Shown here: piece after piece, positions 21,987-32,286 of the stretch
Layout of the letters: the number at the start of each line of letters is the position of its first letter
Position numbering within the stretch: the stretch's first letter is position 1
Source of the DNA: Macrocystis pyrifera
Lineage: Eukaryota > Sar > Phaeophyceae > Laminariales > Laminariaceae
Assembly (NCBI GenBank): GCA_031763025.1
Contig: JASSKH010000017.1
Span: forward strand, 9,092,254 to 9,156,253
Direction: 5' to 3'
DNA: 64,000 nucleotides
Notes under the pieces: generated by a model
Told to the model about the DNA's origin: nothing
Database searches by the model: none
What the model saw: the letters and a program-made list of their open reading frames with translations, nothing else
Translations under genes and position numbers: made by a program

Positions 21987-22979
21987 ACGCTCGTGGTCGC
22001 TCCTGCTGTGGTGCTGGTTCTGGCGAAGCTTGCGAGGCGTTACTGGATACCAGCGGCGTCTGGACAACCGGTGCCGCGGGAGCAACCTGCACAGCTTGTT
22101 GTGCGATCTGTGCAGTCTGCGCAGCACGCGCAGCCTGCACAGCCTGCACAGCCCCCCCCCGTACCAGTCTTGCCGGAAACCGCCGCCCCTCGAGCAGATA
22201 AGCAGAAAGAGGAGAAGGACGACGAACAAGAGGGAGGAGAGCAAGACGATTCGCAACATGGGGAAAAGGAAGAGAACGCGCGAACGGTGGACAAGATGGC
22301 AGAGCTCAAGGGAGAAGAGCATAAAAAAGAAGATGCTCTTCCTTTAGCTCCTGTTCCTTCTGCTCTTCCTCTTGATATTCCTCTTGGTGTTCCTTTGACT
22401 GAGCGAACCTTGGAGCAAATCCTAGAGCAAGCCTTAGAGCGAACCCTAGATAACATCCTAGATCAAACGCTTGAGCAGAGCCAGGAGAAGAGCCCAGAGC
22501 AAAGCTCTGAGAAGCCTGTAGATCAACACGTAGCGACGGCGGCAGCGGCGACTACAGCGGTGACGGCAGCGGTGACAGCAGCAACGGCGGCGGCGGTGGC
22601 GGCGGCGGAAGAATCTGCCGCTGCCCGCACCCACCGTCGGCGCGAGGAGCTTGAGCAAAGACAAGCGCGTGCCGCTGCTGAGAGGGCGCGAGTGCAGGAG
22701 ACGCTTGATGCCGCCGGTCGACGCGAAGAGGAGGCGAAGAGGGCCATGTCGGCGGAAACGGCGTCCCAGGCGGTGAAGGTGGAATCCCTCAAGCGTGCCG
22801 CGGCGGTAGCCAAGGAGAGGAGGGAGCAGCAGCTGAGGGTGATTCGGGCGGAGCGGGCGAGCGGGCGGGAGGAGGAAAAGAAGCTGGAGCGGGAGCGGAG
22901 CGGGTACCAGGAACGGGCCGACTTGGCGCGGCGACACATCGCGCGCTTGGAGAAGGATCTGAAGGAAGAGCAGGCCAAG
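21987..22979 (+). CDS. Coiled-coil exon of the kinase gene
   Basis: 331 codons in one frame, from a poly-C acceptor to GCCAAG|GTGGGT (phase 0). In order: a Pro/Ala/Gln region with AQPAQPAQ repeats from a 9-bp unit (about residues 40-60), a charged KQKEEKDDEQEGGEQDD stretch (70-90), heptad-like LEQILEQALERTLDNILDQ (about 140-160), an Ala run (185-205), then a long alpha-helical coil rich in Arg/Glu, ending ARRHIARLEKDLKEEQAK. The coil continues without a break into the next exon (RAQRRALEEVRRQVDHASAK), which strongly supports joining the two. An upstream ATG at 21894 could alternatively start the protein. No family is recognised for the coil. Confidence 0.7.
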
Positions 22980-23188
22980 GTGGGTTTGCGTACAGTGGTT
23001 AGTCGCGTGTTTCGTTGCTGCTGGTGTTGTTACTGTGGATCCTCCGGCTGATGGGTAAAAATAATAATAGGACTGTTGTTGTATACCAGGTACCGCACCC
23101 TGGCCGTAAATATAAGGATATTTTATCATTTAACATGAATACCAAGAGGTCCTTATATTTACGACCAGAGCGATATCAATTTAACCAG

Positions 23189-23403
23189 CAGGGCCCTTCA
23201 CGAGTCATGACTCTAAAGACCCTCGGGTCGGGTCAGGAAGGTTTGGAATCTCACGCGGGCGGGCTGGGTCGGGTCAGGAGGAATTTCAACTCTCACACGT
23301 GGGGTCTGGACAACCTTACCCGACCCGACCCGATCCGACCCGACCCGACCTGACTCGACCAGACCTGGCTCGCGAATTCTGACCCGACCCGTGAACACCC
23401 CTG
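23189..23403. mobile_element. Short GGGTC-rich element, probably hAT-related
   Basis: Begins CAGGGCCCTTCACGAGTCAT and ends with the complement of CAGGGGTGTTCACGGGTCGG. The interior is full of CGGGTCGGGTC and its complement, as in the 898-bp element at 47675. No 8-bp target duplication is visible, so one end may be decayed. Confidence 0.55.
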
Positions 23404-24556
23404 ACTTTTACTCTGTTGTTGCTGTCGTGACACGTTGTTCGTCGAGTTGCTTTGAAAGTCCGGAGGAGAGGGTGGGCGGTAGACAAATATCGGACTTGCC
23501 AGCGGTTGGTGCGTTATTTTTTTATTTCAACTCTCGACTTACAAATTCGAGCTTTGAACTTGAAATTCGAAACTTCAAATTCACAGTTTTGAAAAGTTGA
23601 AAAATAGATTTTTGAAAAAATGAAAATTTGAATTTGAGAATTTGATACTTTGGTAATTTGATGTTCGATATTTTCTTGGTGTTTATCCCAGTCTTCTTGC
23701 TCACTAGGTCGTGTTTTTTTTGGGTTGAAAGTGTGTTCCTGGCAACCACTAGGTCATGGCCACCACGTTCAATGATCATCCACAACTTGTCCCTCAAACC
23801 AAGCTGTGCCGTTTTGTCGCGCTGACTGGCCTATGCTCTGCTGCCTTTTCCTCGCTTGCTAATATTAACAGTACGAGACCTATTGCGGTAGTCACAATAA
23901 ATGTAATACTTTTTATGGGTTTTTTTCGGAGTCTTCGAACCATGCACTGACTGCTGTCGTCGTGCTTGTTTCTACATATATGCAGGCGTTTTTCGGCACA
24001 CTTTGAACAATTTTGGCGTGCACCGCAATTGTTACGAGTAGTGCCTGAACATCGATAGATAGATGTAAACCGTTCGCGTACAGCGTGCCTTAAACGCACC
24101 AGAACACAGCCATCGTTGACGGAGAACTTCGTGTGTTCACGAGCTCTCCTGCAATCTATCGCGTAACACATGCATGGACACCCTTCCACGCCCCTTATAG
24201 ATCGTCGACTCCTACTTCGGTATCTACATCTTCTAGGGAAAATACGGTAGATTCCTGATCTCTACCCTGTTTAATTTAGCTCTCGTGTTGCCGGGCCGGT
24301 GCCGTATATCCTGCGTGATGTGTTTCTCGGGTTGGGTATGTACGGTAAAGATCCTGTACAACACCCGACAACGGCTGCTTGGAATCTGCGTCATCTGTAG
24401 ATCTTGATATGTGCAATAGTAGGTGTACATACACCCTTCGCATTCAGCGCGCCGGACACGGAACGCCGACCCAACGTTTGCCGAAGCACGTTTTTTTCCC
24501 GCTGTTCACGAGCTCTCTTCTCTTTCCTTCAATCATTATTTTGGGCTCGCGTTCAG

Positions 24557-25629
24557 GGACGCGCTCAACGGCGCGCGCTCGAGGAGGTGCGGCGGCAAGT
24601 CGACCACGCCTCGGCGAAACACTCAACCAACGGCATATCCACATCGACTTCTTCCAAGGAGGGGCAGAAGCAGCAGCTTGTGGGGGCGTCGGCCAAGGTG
24701 GGGGGAAGGGGGCGAGCTAAGGACGCGGGTAAGGGCAAGCGTAAGAGTAACGGTCTCACTCAAGTCGTTTGCGGTGGAATCGCCGGCGCGGACCCAGACC
24801 AGGAGTTGGATCTGTTCTCCCCCGCGAAGGAAAACCGCGTCGTCGGCATCGAGAATGTCCCCGGGGCGAGGGTTGCGCCGGAGGGGCCCTGGGGAGGAAA
24901 GGGAACCGCCGCCGCCACTGCCACCGCCGCCGCCTTTCCCGCCGTGGCAACCTTAGCCTCGAATTTCACCAGATTGTTGGGAGCTGATGCTCACCCGAGC
25001 TGCCGCTTTCCGTACCCTCCCAAGCTGGTCGAGGAGCTGAAGGGAAAAATCGCCGGCAGGGGGAAGGGCGAGGTCACGGTGGAAGGGGTGGGGGGTGTCG
25101 GGATGGGGAGTGTCGTCGCCGATAGGCCGTCGCCATCGCCGCCGCCGCCGCAGCAGCAGCAGCAGCAGCAGCCAGAAGGAGATAATGAGATGGAGGTTGA
25201 GACTAGAGAGGGGGGCCTGGTCGCGGCTAGGGGATACGGGGGGGTTGCTGTGGAGGAGGAGGGGGGTACTCTGTTGTCGCTAAGAGTTCGCAGCAGCCGC
25301 AGCAGCAACAGCAACATCAGCCAGAAGGAGATAAGGAGATGGAGATGGAGATGGGGGCGGGGAGGGAAGGTTTGGCGGACGCTATCCGAAAGACTCTTCC
25401 CGGTCATCTGAGGACCCTCTTCGTCCAGAACCTGCTCAAGGTTGAGCGGGGCCTGGCTTTCGAGTGCGCCTCCGTGGTGCGCAAGGCTCAGATTGGCCTC
25501 CGGCACCCCGAGGAAGGACTGGGCCAGCTGGAGTTCGACGGGGTGCTTGCAGACGGGTCGTTCGGGGTTGTCACCGCCGTGCATCACACGGTTCTTCCCG
25601 GAGAGTACGCTCTCAAGACTCTCAAGAAG
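24557..25629 (+). CDS. Protein kinase gene: linker and N-lobe exon
   Basis: Starts after TCGCGTTCAG (phase 0), continues the preceding coiled coil, then runs through a basic region (GRGRAKDAGKGKRKS), FSPAKENR, a Pro/Gln stretch and two similar QQQPEGD motifs. It ends with the first part of a protein kinase domain: VLADGSFGVV is the Gly-rich loop (25546-25575, first Gly replaced by Ala) and YALKTLKK carries the ATP-anchoring Lys (25615-25617). The donor is AAG|GTTGGT, phase 0. One base is missing from the frame at the G run 25261-25266: before it the frame gives VEEEGG, after it YSVVAKSSQQ. With one extra G the exon is an exact multiple of three. It is therefore either a real frameshift or an assembly error. 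Confidence 0.75.
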
Positions 25630-25739
25630 GTTGGTCTGGTTGTGTGACCCTTTCATTGCCGCAAGCATTGCCATTGTACCCACGTGTACATGAATAACAA
25701 CAAAAAGGTCGATGCCCCAGTATTTTTATTGAGTCTCAG

Positions 25740-25804
25740 TCCCAGACAGGGGGGGGGGGTGTACTCATTATCGTGCATGGCCGTAGTCATATGACATCCG
25801 GGCG

Positions 25805-25847
<43 letters not shown>

Positions 25848-25925
25848 ACTCATTTGTTGCTTGCCTTGGTCATTTGACCGTTGACCAGGCATCCCTTTCG
25901 AGACGGAGCACAGGGGAGGGAGGTA
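25740..25925. repeat. G-tract repeat (CATGGCCGTAGTCATATGAC family) with a 39-base poly-G
   Basis: Two members abut G runs: GGGTGTACTCATTATCGTGC at 25749-25775, then GGCCGTAGTCATATGACATC, a run of 39 G (25808-25846), and TACTCATTTGTTGCTTGC. The trinucleotide or tetranucleotide next to the run is TACTCAT in both. Confidence 0.75.
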
Positions 25926-26336
25926 TGCTAAAAACCAAGTTTTAAAGCAAAACTGGTAGACAACATGTGTTTTTTATTGATTATCTCTGACAACAATCTC
26001 AACCGGCTGCACATCTATGGTTTTGGTTTTATTTCCGACATGGTGGCGAGTGGCCCCGTTTTCTCTCTTTTGTCTTTTCGTTTACCCCTGCTGTTATTCC
26101 CAAAACCTAAATGTGCAAGAGTTGTTTTGTCCCCCATGAAACGTGGATGCGGCTCTTAACCCTTTTTTTTCAAGACCGCAGTCCCATTTTGGGGGCAAAC
26201 CACTCCACTTCTAAGCCCCGTTTTCTCCTCTTTTTTTTTTTGGTTTACTCATGCCGTTCCCCTCAAAAACTAAATTCGCAAGAGCTTTTTGTCCCCCAAG
26301 AAACGTGGATGCGGTTCTTAAGCTTTTTTTTTTTTT

Positions 26337-26416
26337 TAGGACTGCAGTCCCGTTTAGGGAACAAACCACTCAAATTCTAAGTAGTTTGTCCCCAAAATGC
26401 CACTGCGGTCCTAAAA
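26337..26416. mobile_element. Palindromic repeat, GACTGCAGTCCCGTTT family, copy 1
   Basis: The arms GGACTGCAGTCCCGTTTAGG and AAACCACT pair with AGTAGTTTGTCCCC and TGCCACTGCGGTCCT across a short AAATTCTA loop. Half-copies are found near 16390, 26175, 27605, 36750, 43685, 53345, 53430 and 57035. The element can fold into one hairpin and is probably a small foldback transposon. Confidence 0.6.
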
Positions 26417-26439
26417 CGGTCAAGGAGTTCAGGTGATTG

Positions 26440-26790
26440 TCTAACCCTAACTTTGACCCAAATAGAACGACCAAAATCGAGCAGTGGGGCACACGTAGAA
26501 CAGACAGATCATTCCCACATGATGATCTAGATAGATACTTCAAGGCAGATAGATCTATTCGTGATATATACCGATCTGCATGACCTAGCTCATGTTGCCG
26601 GGTAAGGGGCCGTGTATTCTGACTGATCTGCCAATTGTGGTTCTGGATTGGATACAAATACATACTACGCAGATCCTGCAGAACATCTCACAGCAGCAGC
26701 TTAGGGTCTACTGTACAAGGGTTTAGACGGTAAAGATGATCTACCGTCAAGATGATCTACCGATCACGGTATGTCCTGATGTGTACAAAT
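26440..26790. repeat. GATC-rich dispersed repeat, copy 2
   Basis: Words such as GATGATCTAGATAGATAC, GATAGATCTATTCGTGATAT, GACCGATCTGC-like DNA, GATCTGCCAATTGTG and GATGATCTACCGTCAAGATG. It resembles the copy at 4085 read on the other strand. Confidence 0.5.
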
Positions 26791-26999
26791 GTGGCCTCGG
26801 CAATCGCCTTCCATGGCGTGACCGCGCTGCAAAAGTAGTATCATGTCTGCACGCGTGCCGTGCAACCGACTTGTTGCGTCCGAGTTCGAGTGAGCCATCC
26901 ACGATACCCTACTTTCCCTTCAAGGCTTCCCTACTAATATAGGCTTCCCTGCCTGGCGTGCAGCTCATTGCGTCGAAAATCGGGTACTCCAAACATGAT

Positions 27000-27205
27000 A
27001 CCCTCCCTTCCCTGCCCTATTCTCCCCTCCCCTCCCTTCCCCTCCCCCCTCCCTTCCCCTTCCCCTACCCTACCCTACCCTACCCTACTACCTTACCCTG
27101 CCCTGCCCTACCCTACTATATCGTAGCCTACCCTTCCCTACCCTGCCCTACCCTACTCTATCCTACCCTACCCTTCCCTACCTTACCCTTCCCTACCGTA
27201 TCCTC
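27000..27205. repeat. (CCCTA/CCCTT)n simple repeat
   Basis: Pyrimidine pentamers CCCTA, CCCTT and CCCTG on the plus strand. The unit is five bases, not the six or seven of common telomere repeats, and unique sequence lies on both sides, so this is an interstitial simple repeat. Confidence 0.85.
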
Positions 27206-27968
27206 CCCCATCCGATCCAGGCAACCCGGGTTGCTTGAATCGTATGGCCGACGCTGATGCAATTGTAACTTATACTGGACGTTTTGTTTCTCTTGTTGAT
27301 AGTGCTGCTAACCGGTAGATCTTGACGACTTTGAACCGACCACTATTACTAGGTGCCGTTAGCCGACGAACTGACTTTAGTCGGCAGGTCGGCTTGCGAA
27401 GCCAGCTGATGGCCCAGACGACCTGCCGAATTAAGTCAGGCGAGCGAATCGAGCCAAATCAGCCCTCCCTCCGGCCGAGCCCCCCCCCCCCTCCGCCCAA
27501 AGAAGAAACAAACGTATCTCGTACTCAATAATCCTTCCTACAAGTATGGAAAGCCGACAAGTCGGATAGTGTTGCTTGCGCATCATAACCCCTACACTTG
27601 TTTTGGGGACAAACTACGCGAAATTAGAGTTGAGATCACTGTTGTATTTATTTTTTTATTGTTTTATTTGTTCGTTCTATTTAGTTTCTCCCCCATTCTT
27701 GCTCCTCCTCCTCCCTGCTACTGCTACTGTAGTAGCAGTCGCAACTCAGATCTGGGGTCGCATGGTAGGGTTCTGTCCCCCCTCCCACCATGGTACGTGC
27801 CTTGCATGTTTATCGCGAGAACCGCTCAGTTGTTTTCGGTCCCTCGTCGACTCGCGTCGATTGTGCAGAAGAAAGTAGCGAGTGATTTTCTGTTTTTTTT
27901 TTCTGTATAAAGTGGTTGATAAGGTCGCCCTTCGTATTAATTTGGTATATGTAGCGTAACCACTATTA

Positions 27969-27990
27969 TTACGGGGGTCCATATTTAATA
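27969..27990. mobile_element. Stowaway-like MITE, copy 10 (5' fragment)
   Basis: Only TTACGGGGGTCCATATTTAA remains. The element is cut off where the GATATTATCCCG-type repeat begins. Confidence 0.7.
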
Positions 27991-28125
27991 GTATTCTCCC
28001 GTTGGGGACTTGAAGGCGTCATGCCTTCAAAGGGGAAAAAGCGTCGAAAAACAGCGCGGTGTAAGCAAGGACCGTTTGGGATATTATCCCGTTTGGGAAT
28101 TGAAGGCATCATGCCTTAAAAGGGA
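27990..28125. repeat. GGATATTATCCCGTTTGGGA repeat, first block
   Basis: Two imperfect units: CCCGTTGGGGACTTGAAGGC with CATGCCTTCAAAGGGGAAAA, then GACCGTTTGGGATATTATCC and TTGAAGGCATCATGCCTTAA. Each carries the hairpin GAAGGCATCATGCCTT. A second block in the same orientation lies at 29005-29160 and an inverted remnant at 30084-30110. Confidence 0.65.
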
Positions 28126-29004
28126 ATGAAAATTGTAAAAAACTGTGGTGTAAGACTTACGCCAATGGAAACGCGAAGTCCAAAAGTTTTCTTTCAAAAA
28201 TATTGCTTTTATAAAACAGCCGAAAATATCCTCATACGGCCGCTGTGGGAAAAAAGGAAACAACTATATAATTTTTCCTTCTTTTTTTTTCTAACGGCTG
28301 CAGGCGGCGCAATTTGTTTTCTCTCGTTGCAAATTATCAACACGCTGATGAAAATCAGCTCGTGCGACGATAGACGCTCGATCTCGATATAGACTCAGCC
28401 CACGGCCAACCCGCTTGGTGTTGGGCAAGGCCAACGAGTATAGATGACGGCATCGAAGATATAAAGTGGATACATGCTCTAGGGGGCGAGAGCTCGCCGG
28501 CTTTGTCCTGCGGTATCCTCCCAAACCTGAAAAAAAGCCTGTTTTTTATCATTCAAGACGGATCGAGAATTTTTGTCTTCTGTTTTGTACACACCAGCGG
28601 CTAATTGTTTTTTATCGTACGCCTGGCCAGCGCCCGCCACACGCCACTGTCCATTGTGTGAACACTGTGACCCTAGGGTGGGTCGGAGCCCCTAACGAGC
28701 GCGCTCCGTTCAGAATTCATGACGCAGTCGTCGGTTTTGTCGATCGATGTCTGTCGAGGACTCGGAATCTCGCCGCTTCGAATCAAAACATCCGCCTGAG
28801 TTTTTCTGAAACCGATCTTGGCCCAACAACGGCCCCAGATTTGCCTTTTTTCGGGCTTTTCCAAAAGTTGGGAACTTTTTTTTTTTTTTCTAAACGTGCC
28901 CATAGGAAAAGGAAGCGTGTTCTATTTTTTTTTTTTGGCGGGTATCTTTTGAATTCAAACTTTTTACGGGAACTTTGCGTTTCCATTGGCATAGGTCAGG
29001 TCTA

Positions 29005-29160
29005 AGCAAGAACCGTTTGGGATATTATCCCGTTGGTGAATTGAGGGCATCGTGCCTTAAAGGGGAAAAAGTGTCGAAAAACAGCAGTGCGGTGTAAGTA
29101 AGGACCGCTTGGAATATTACGAGTGGTAACCCGTTTGGGACATGAAGGCATGCCTCAACC
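29005..29160. repeat. GGATATTATCCCGTTTGGGA repeat, second block
   Basis: Contains AAGAACCGTTTGGGATATTA, TTGAGGGCATCGTGCCTTAA and AAGTAAGGACCGCTTGGAAT in the same order as the block at 27990. About 0.9 kb of other DNA lies between the two blocks, so they could be direct terminal repeats of an inserted segment, although no coding region for a retroelement is visible. Confidence 0.55.
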
Positions 29161-29166
29161 CTTTTA

Positions 29167-29273
29167 TCACGGGGGACCATGGTAAATAGGACCTACGGTA
29201 CACACTAAAAACCTTCATTATTTACCCATTTTTACCAACAATGTTTGGGCCTATTTACTATGGTCCCCCGTAA
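29167..29273. mobile_element. Stowaway-like MITE, copy 11
   Basis: Ends TCACGGGGGACCATGGTAAA and ATTTACTATGGTCCCCCGTA with TA on both sides. AAATAGG subtype at both ends. Confidence 0.85.
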
Positions 29274-29276
29274 TAG

Positions 29277-29509
29277 TGCAGTCCCGTTTTGTGGACAAAC
29301 CACTCTAAATCCAACTATTACGGGGGTCCATAGTTAACAGGACCAAATATTGTTAGTAAAAATACCTACATATATAGGTTTTTATGTATGCCATAGGTCC
29401 TGTTAACTATAGACCCCCGTAATAGTTTGTCCCCGAACCGGGGCTGACTGCAGTCTGCCCTAAAAGAGTGGTTACAAGTAGTTCGTCCTCGAAACGGGAC
29501 TGCAGTATA
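29277..29509. mobile_element. Palindromic GACTGCAGTCCCGTTT element split by a MITE, copy 2
   Basis: The left arm 29277-29317 (GCAGTCCCGTTTTGTGGACA) and the right arm from 29425 (GTTTGTCCCCGAACCGGGGC, then GACTGCAGTC) belong to one palindromic repeat. A complete MITE sits in its loop with TA duplicated. A further half-copy follows to 29509. Confidence 0.6.
29318..29422. mobile_element. Stowaway-like MITE, copy 12 (inside the palindromic repeat)
   Basis: Ends TTACGGGGGTCCATAGTTAA and GTTAACTATAGACCCCCGTA, TA at 29316-29317 and 29423-29424. It interrupts the palindromic element and is therefore younger than that copy. Confidence 0.88.
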
Positions 29510-30001
29510 TACTAATGGCAAAGAGGGGTGTACGTGGTCTTCTTGCCAGCACAAAAAAATGTTCCGACTCATGATTTCATGTGCGGTACTGTACGGTACC
29601 GTACCGTACGGCTGTAGTCAGTGCCCAAAACGCGACTACATGAAGGTACTCGGCCTTTTTGCTTGGTTATGGCACAGCGATCAGCAGGGGGTTACGTCGC
29701 CCTTTTTGATTTGATCACAGCTCAAGCGACCATCATCATCAAGTCGAGAGGTTGGCCCTTTTTAACGCCAATGCTGGTACATCACAAGTACGGCGATCAT
29801 CAAGAAGTTGTAGCGTTTTTGAATTGAGTATGGCCATCTTTAAGGGGTTAGTCTTTTTACTTGATCTTTGTGAAGCGATTATCAAGGTGCTCGGCGTTTT
29901 TATTTGGTTGTAGTATGGCCGTCATCAAGGGGTTTGCCTTTTTGACTTATTCATAGTGTAGCGATCGTCAAGGGTTTAACCTGGTACAATTGATGCTACT
30001 A

Positions 30002-30083
30002 TTACGGGGGTCCATAGTTAACAGGACCTATGGTATACATAAAAACCTATATATTCACCTATTTTTGCTAACAAAATTCGGTC
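30002..30083. mobile_element. Stowaway-like MITE, copy 13 (3' truncated)
   Basis: The left end and interior are intact up to AAAATTCGGTCCCC, where the sequence changes to AAACGGGATAATATCCCAAC, an inverted piece of the GATATTATCCCG repeat. The junction reuses the shared CCCC. Confidence 0.75.
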
Positions 30084-30214
30084 CCCAAACGGGATAATAT
30101 CCCAACGGTAATTACTTACGCTACCGGGCAGAGCGGTATTGAATACCTGGTGCCTGGTATGTACGTGTCAATCACGGTAGCGTGAGTGGAGCCGACCGAA
30201 GCTTGGACACGTCC

Positions 30215-30665
30215 GACAGATCACCTACAGATAGATCATTTACAGATAGATCATTTACAGATAGATCATCTACAGGTAGATCATCTGCCGATAGATCATC
30301 TACAGATAGATCCTTTACAGATAGATCATCTACAGATAGATCATCTACATATAGAGCGTCTACGGATATATCATTTACAGATATATCATTTACAGATAGA
30401 TAATCTACAGATAGATCATCTACAGATAGATCGTCTAACCTGCCGCCATGAGAAGTTGTGCAGGATCTGCAATAGTACAGACCAAACCCAGGAAACAAGT
30501 TGTGGATCAAGCAGGTTTTTCGGCTCCTAGCCTTCAACATGAGCTATATCATACAGATCATACATATCATATGTACAGATCATTTGCACCTATCTGTGAC
30601 TGTAGATCACGAACTGAAAATCGATCCTCGTACTCAATTATTAATAGATGATCTGCCCGAGGCGT
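30215..30665. repeat. GATC-rich repeat, copy 3, with a 15-bp tandem array
   Basis: About fourteen copies of AGATAGATCATCTAC (30220-30432) lead into DNA related to the copy at 4085 (ACATGAGCTATATCATACAG, GATCACGAACTGAAAATCGA, GATCTGCCCGAGGCGTGGGA). The three plus-strand frames and minus frames are open because the unit is 15 bp. None is called a gene. Confidence 0.75.
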
Positions 30666-30923
30666 GGGACGTTGCCACAGACCCCGGCAGGGCTATCTTG
30701 TTCTGTTCAATCTGGACACAGAGGGTGGCTTCATGCGCGGAGCGATCGTGAACGCGCTTGCTTGCTTGTCTGACACCCTGCCTACCTTCCTTGTTGCACG
30801 TCTTTGCTGCCTGTTCTTCTTATTTTTTTTTTTTTTCGGTTGCATGCCATTTGTTGTATTCGCCCTTTTTGCTCCTGTGTACTCCCTCTCCACTCGTCAC
30901 TCAGATCCGGGGTCACATTAACA

Positions 30924-31028
30924 GTACGGGGGACCGTAGTAAATAGGACCAAATATTGTTGGTAAAAATAGGGAAATATGTAGGTTTTTGTGTGTACCGT
31001 AGGTCCTATTTACTATGGTTCCCCGAAA
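30924..31028. mobile_element. Stowaway-like MITE, copy 14
   Basis: Left end GTACGGGGGACCGTAGTAAA, right end ATTTACTATGGTTCCCCGAA. AAATAGG subtype, slightly decayed termini. Confidence 0.8.
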
Positions 31029-31186
31029 TAGTACGGTCTTGTCTGCACTCCCTGCTAAGAGATACCAACGTGTCATGCGTTTTTTATCGCGAGAAGTTGT
31101 TGGGCACTTTCTTCCCTCGCCGACTCACTTCGAAAACGTTGCTGCATGCCGTTGCTGCATCCTGTTTCTGCATGCCATTGCGCCAG

Positions 31187-31242
31187 GGGGCAGACTGGAA
31201 GGCAAGGTACAGCGCAATCGTCGAGATGATGGTGCTCACTCG
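31187..31242 (+). CDS. Protein kinase gene: helix-C exon
   Basis: A 56-nt exon between CATTGCGCCAG and ACTCG|GTGAGT. In the frame fixed by the previous exon (phase 0) it reads GADWKARYSAIVEMMVLTR and ends in phase 2. SAIVEMMVL matches the alpha-C helix of protein kinases, and the Glu is in the place that pairs with the ATP-binding Lys. Although short, it has exact phase agreement on both sides, a consensus donor and the correct position in the domain. Confidence 0.72.
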
Positions 31243-32013
31243 GTGAGTCTGCGTAGGTAGGGCAGGGAGGGGAAGATGTTCCGTCTCGCCTCGTTAACCC
31301 TGCTCCATATTATAGCGCTAGAACGCTATCGCCACGTATACTCGTTACACCCCCCCCCCCCCTCAACAGGAGCTCATACTACGGTGAATATATACCAGGG
31401 TATGTATTCGAGATTGCTTGGTTTTAGGTTTTATGGAGGCAGGCATGCTCGTATAGTGTAGGCGGTGGAAGCCCTGTCAACCGCACGCGGAAGCCTTGTC
31501 CCGCATTTTTTTTTTACTGTGGTAGGCCTGTATATGTTTTGGCCCTTTTTAGTCTTTTTTTTACCACTTTGGTCGAGAGTATAAGGGCCGTTATTGCCGT
31601 TTTCAATTTTGGCTTTCGTTAATTTCCGGTTTGCGTCCCGTCAATTCTTATGCATTAGTTATAGTCCCTTTTTAGAGACCCCACGATGAGGCGAAACGGG
31701 ATATACGAGACCTCATTTTTCTCTGCGCACCGCTTTTACCCACTATTGACTACCGCTATCGCAAAAAATGACTAATCAGGAAACAACGGGCACGAAATGT
31801 TCTTTCTCTCTCGGTGCCAACCCGGATAACGGACGTTTGTACCTACATAAGAGAGCTCCGATCCCGAGCACGCTATTCACTCGAGTAGTAATAAGGTTCC
31901 TTGAAAGGGGCCGGCTACGTACCGCATACCGATACACAAGGTATATACACGTTTTTTTTTTCACTTCAGTTTTTCAGGTAATTTCAGTAAAAAACACTCA
32001 CTCTTCTCTGCCA

Positions 32014-32017
<4 letters not shown>

Positions 32018-32057
<40 letters not shown>

Positions 32058-32060
32058 TCT
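32018..32060. repeat. (CT)n microsatellite
   Basis: CTCTCT dinucleotides directly upstream of the duplicated exon-border remnant. Confidence 0.9.
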
Positions 32061-32129
32061 CGGTACGGGTGCTTTTTTTTTGCTCCACTGGTGCGCGACA
32101 GTCTCAGCCTGGCGCCCCATGCCAACGTG
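32061..32129 (+). pseudogene. Partial duplicate of the kinase exon acceptor region
   Basis: The segment CGGGTGCTTTTTTTTTGCTC ... CAGTCTCAGCCTGGCGCCCC ... GCCAACGTG repeats the pyrimidine tract, acceptor and first nine codons of the next exon (32243-32308) about 180 bp upstream. After CCAACGTG it diverges and soon meets stops, so it is a truncated copy of the exon start. It might still act as a decoy 3' splice site. Confidence 0.65.
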
Positions 32130-32286
32130 TCGTGTTCCATAAAATATATCGAAACATTATATACGATATCCAACAACTACTGCCGCTGTATTATCCAACA
32201 CTACTACTGTACTGCTGTATCTCTCACACTCCCCTCTCTATCCTCGGGTGCTGCTTTCTTTTGCTCCGCTCGTGTGGCAGCCTCAG

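Larger units (their letters stand above)
25630..31186. other. 5.6-kb intron inside the kinase N-lobe, filled with repeats
   Basis: No exon was found between the ATP-Lys exon and the helix-C exon. The intron holds a 39-base G run, a MITE cluster, palindromic elements, (CCCTA)n, a GATATTATCCCG-type repeat and GATC-rich DNA. Open frames inside it (for example 28466-29005) show no domain and no splice support. Confidence 0.6.

Noticed and set aside
27000..27205. Telomere repeat or chromosome end
   Set aside because: The unit is a CCCTA/CCCTT pentamer mixture, orientation does not end the sequence, and gene DNA continues on both sides.
28466..29005. 179-codon frame in the kinase intron
   Set aside because: No domain, starts at a non-conserved position, ends in T-run encoded Phe stretches, and lies between two repeat blocks.
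30182..30530. Asp/Ser or His/Gln/Ile repeat ORFs
   Set aside because: The 15-bp unit of a GATC-rich array leaves frames open. No unique coding sequence.
28000..30700. CRISPR-like array from regularly spaced repeats
   Set aside because: The GATATTATCCCG and GATC arrays have no unique spacers of constant length and lie in an intron-rich eukaryotic gene.
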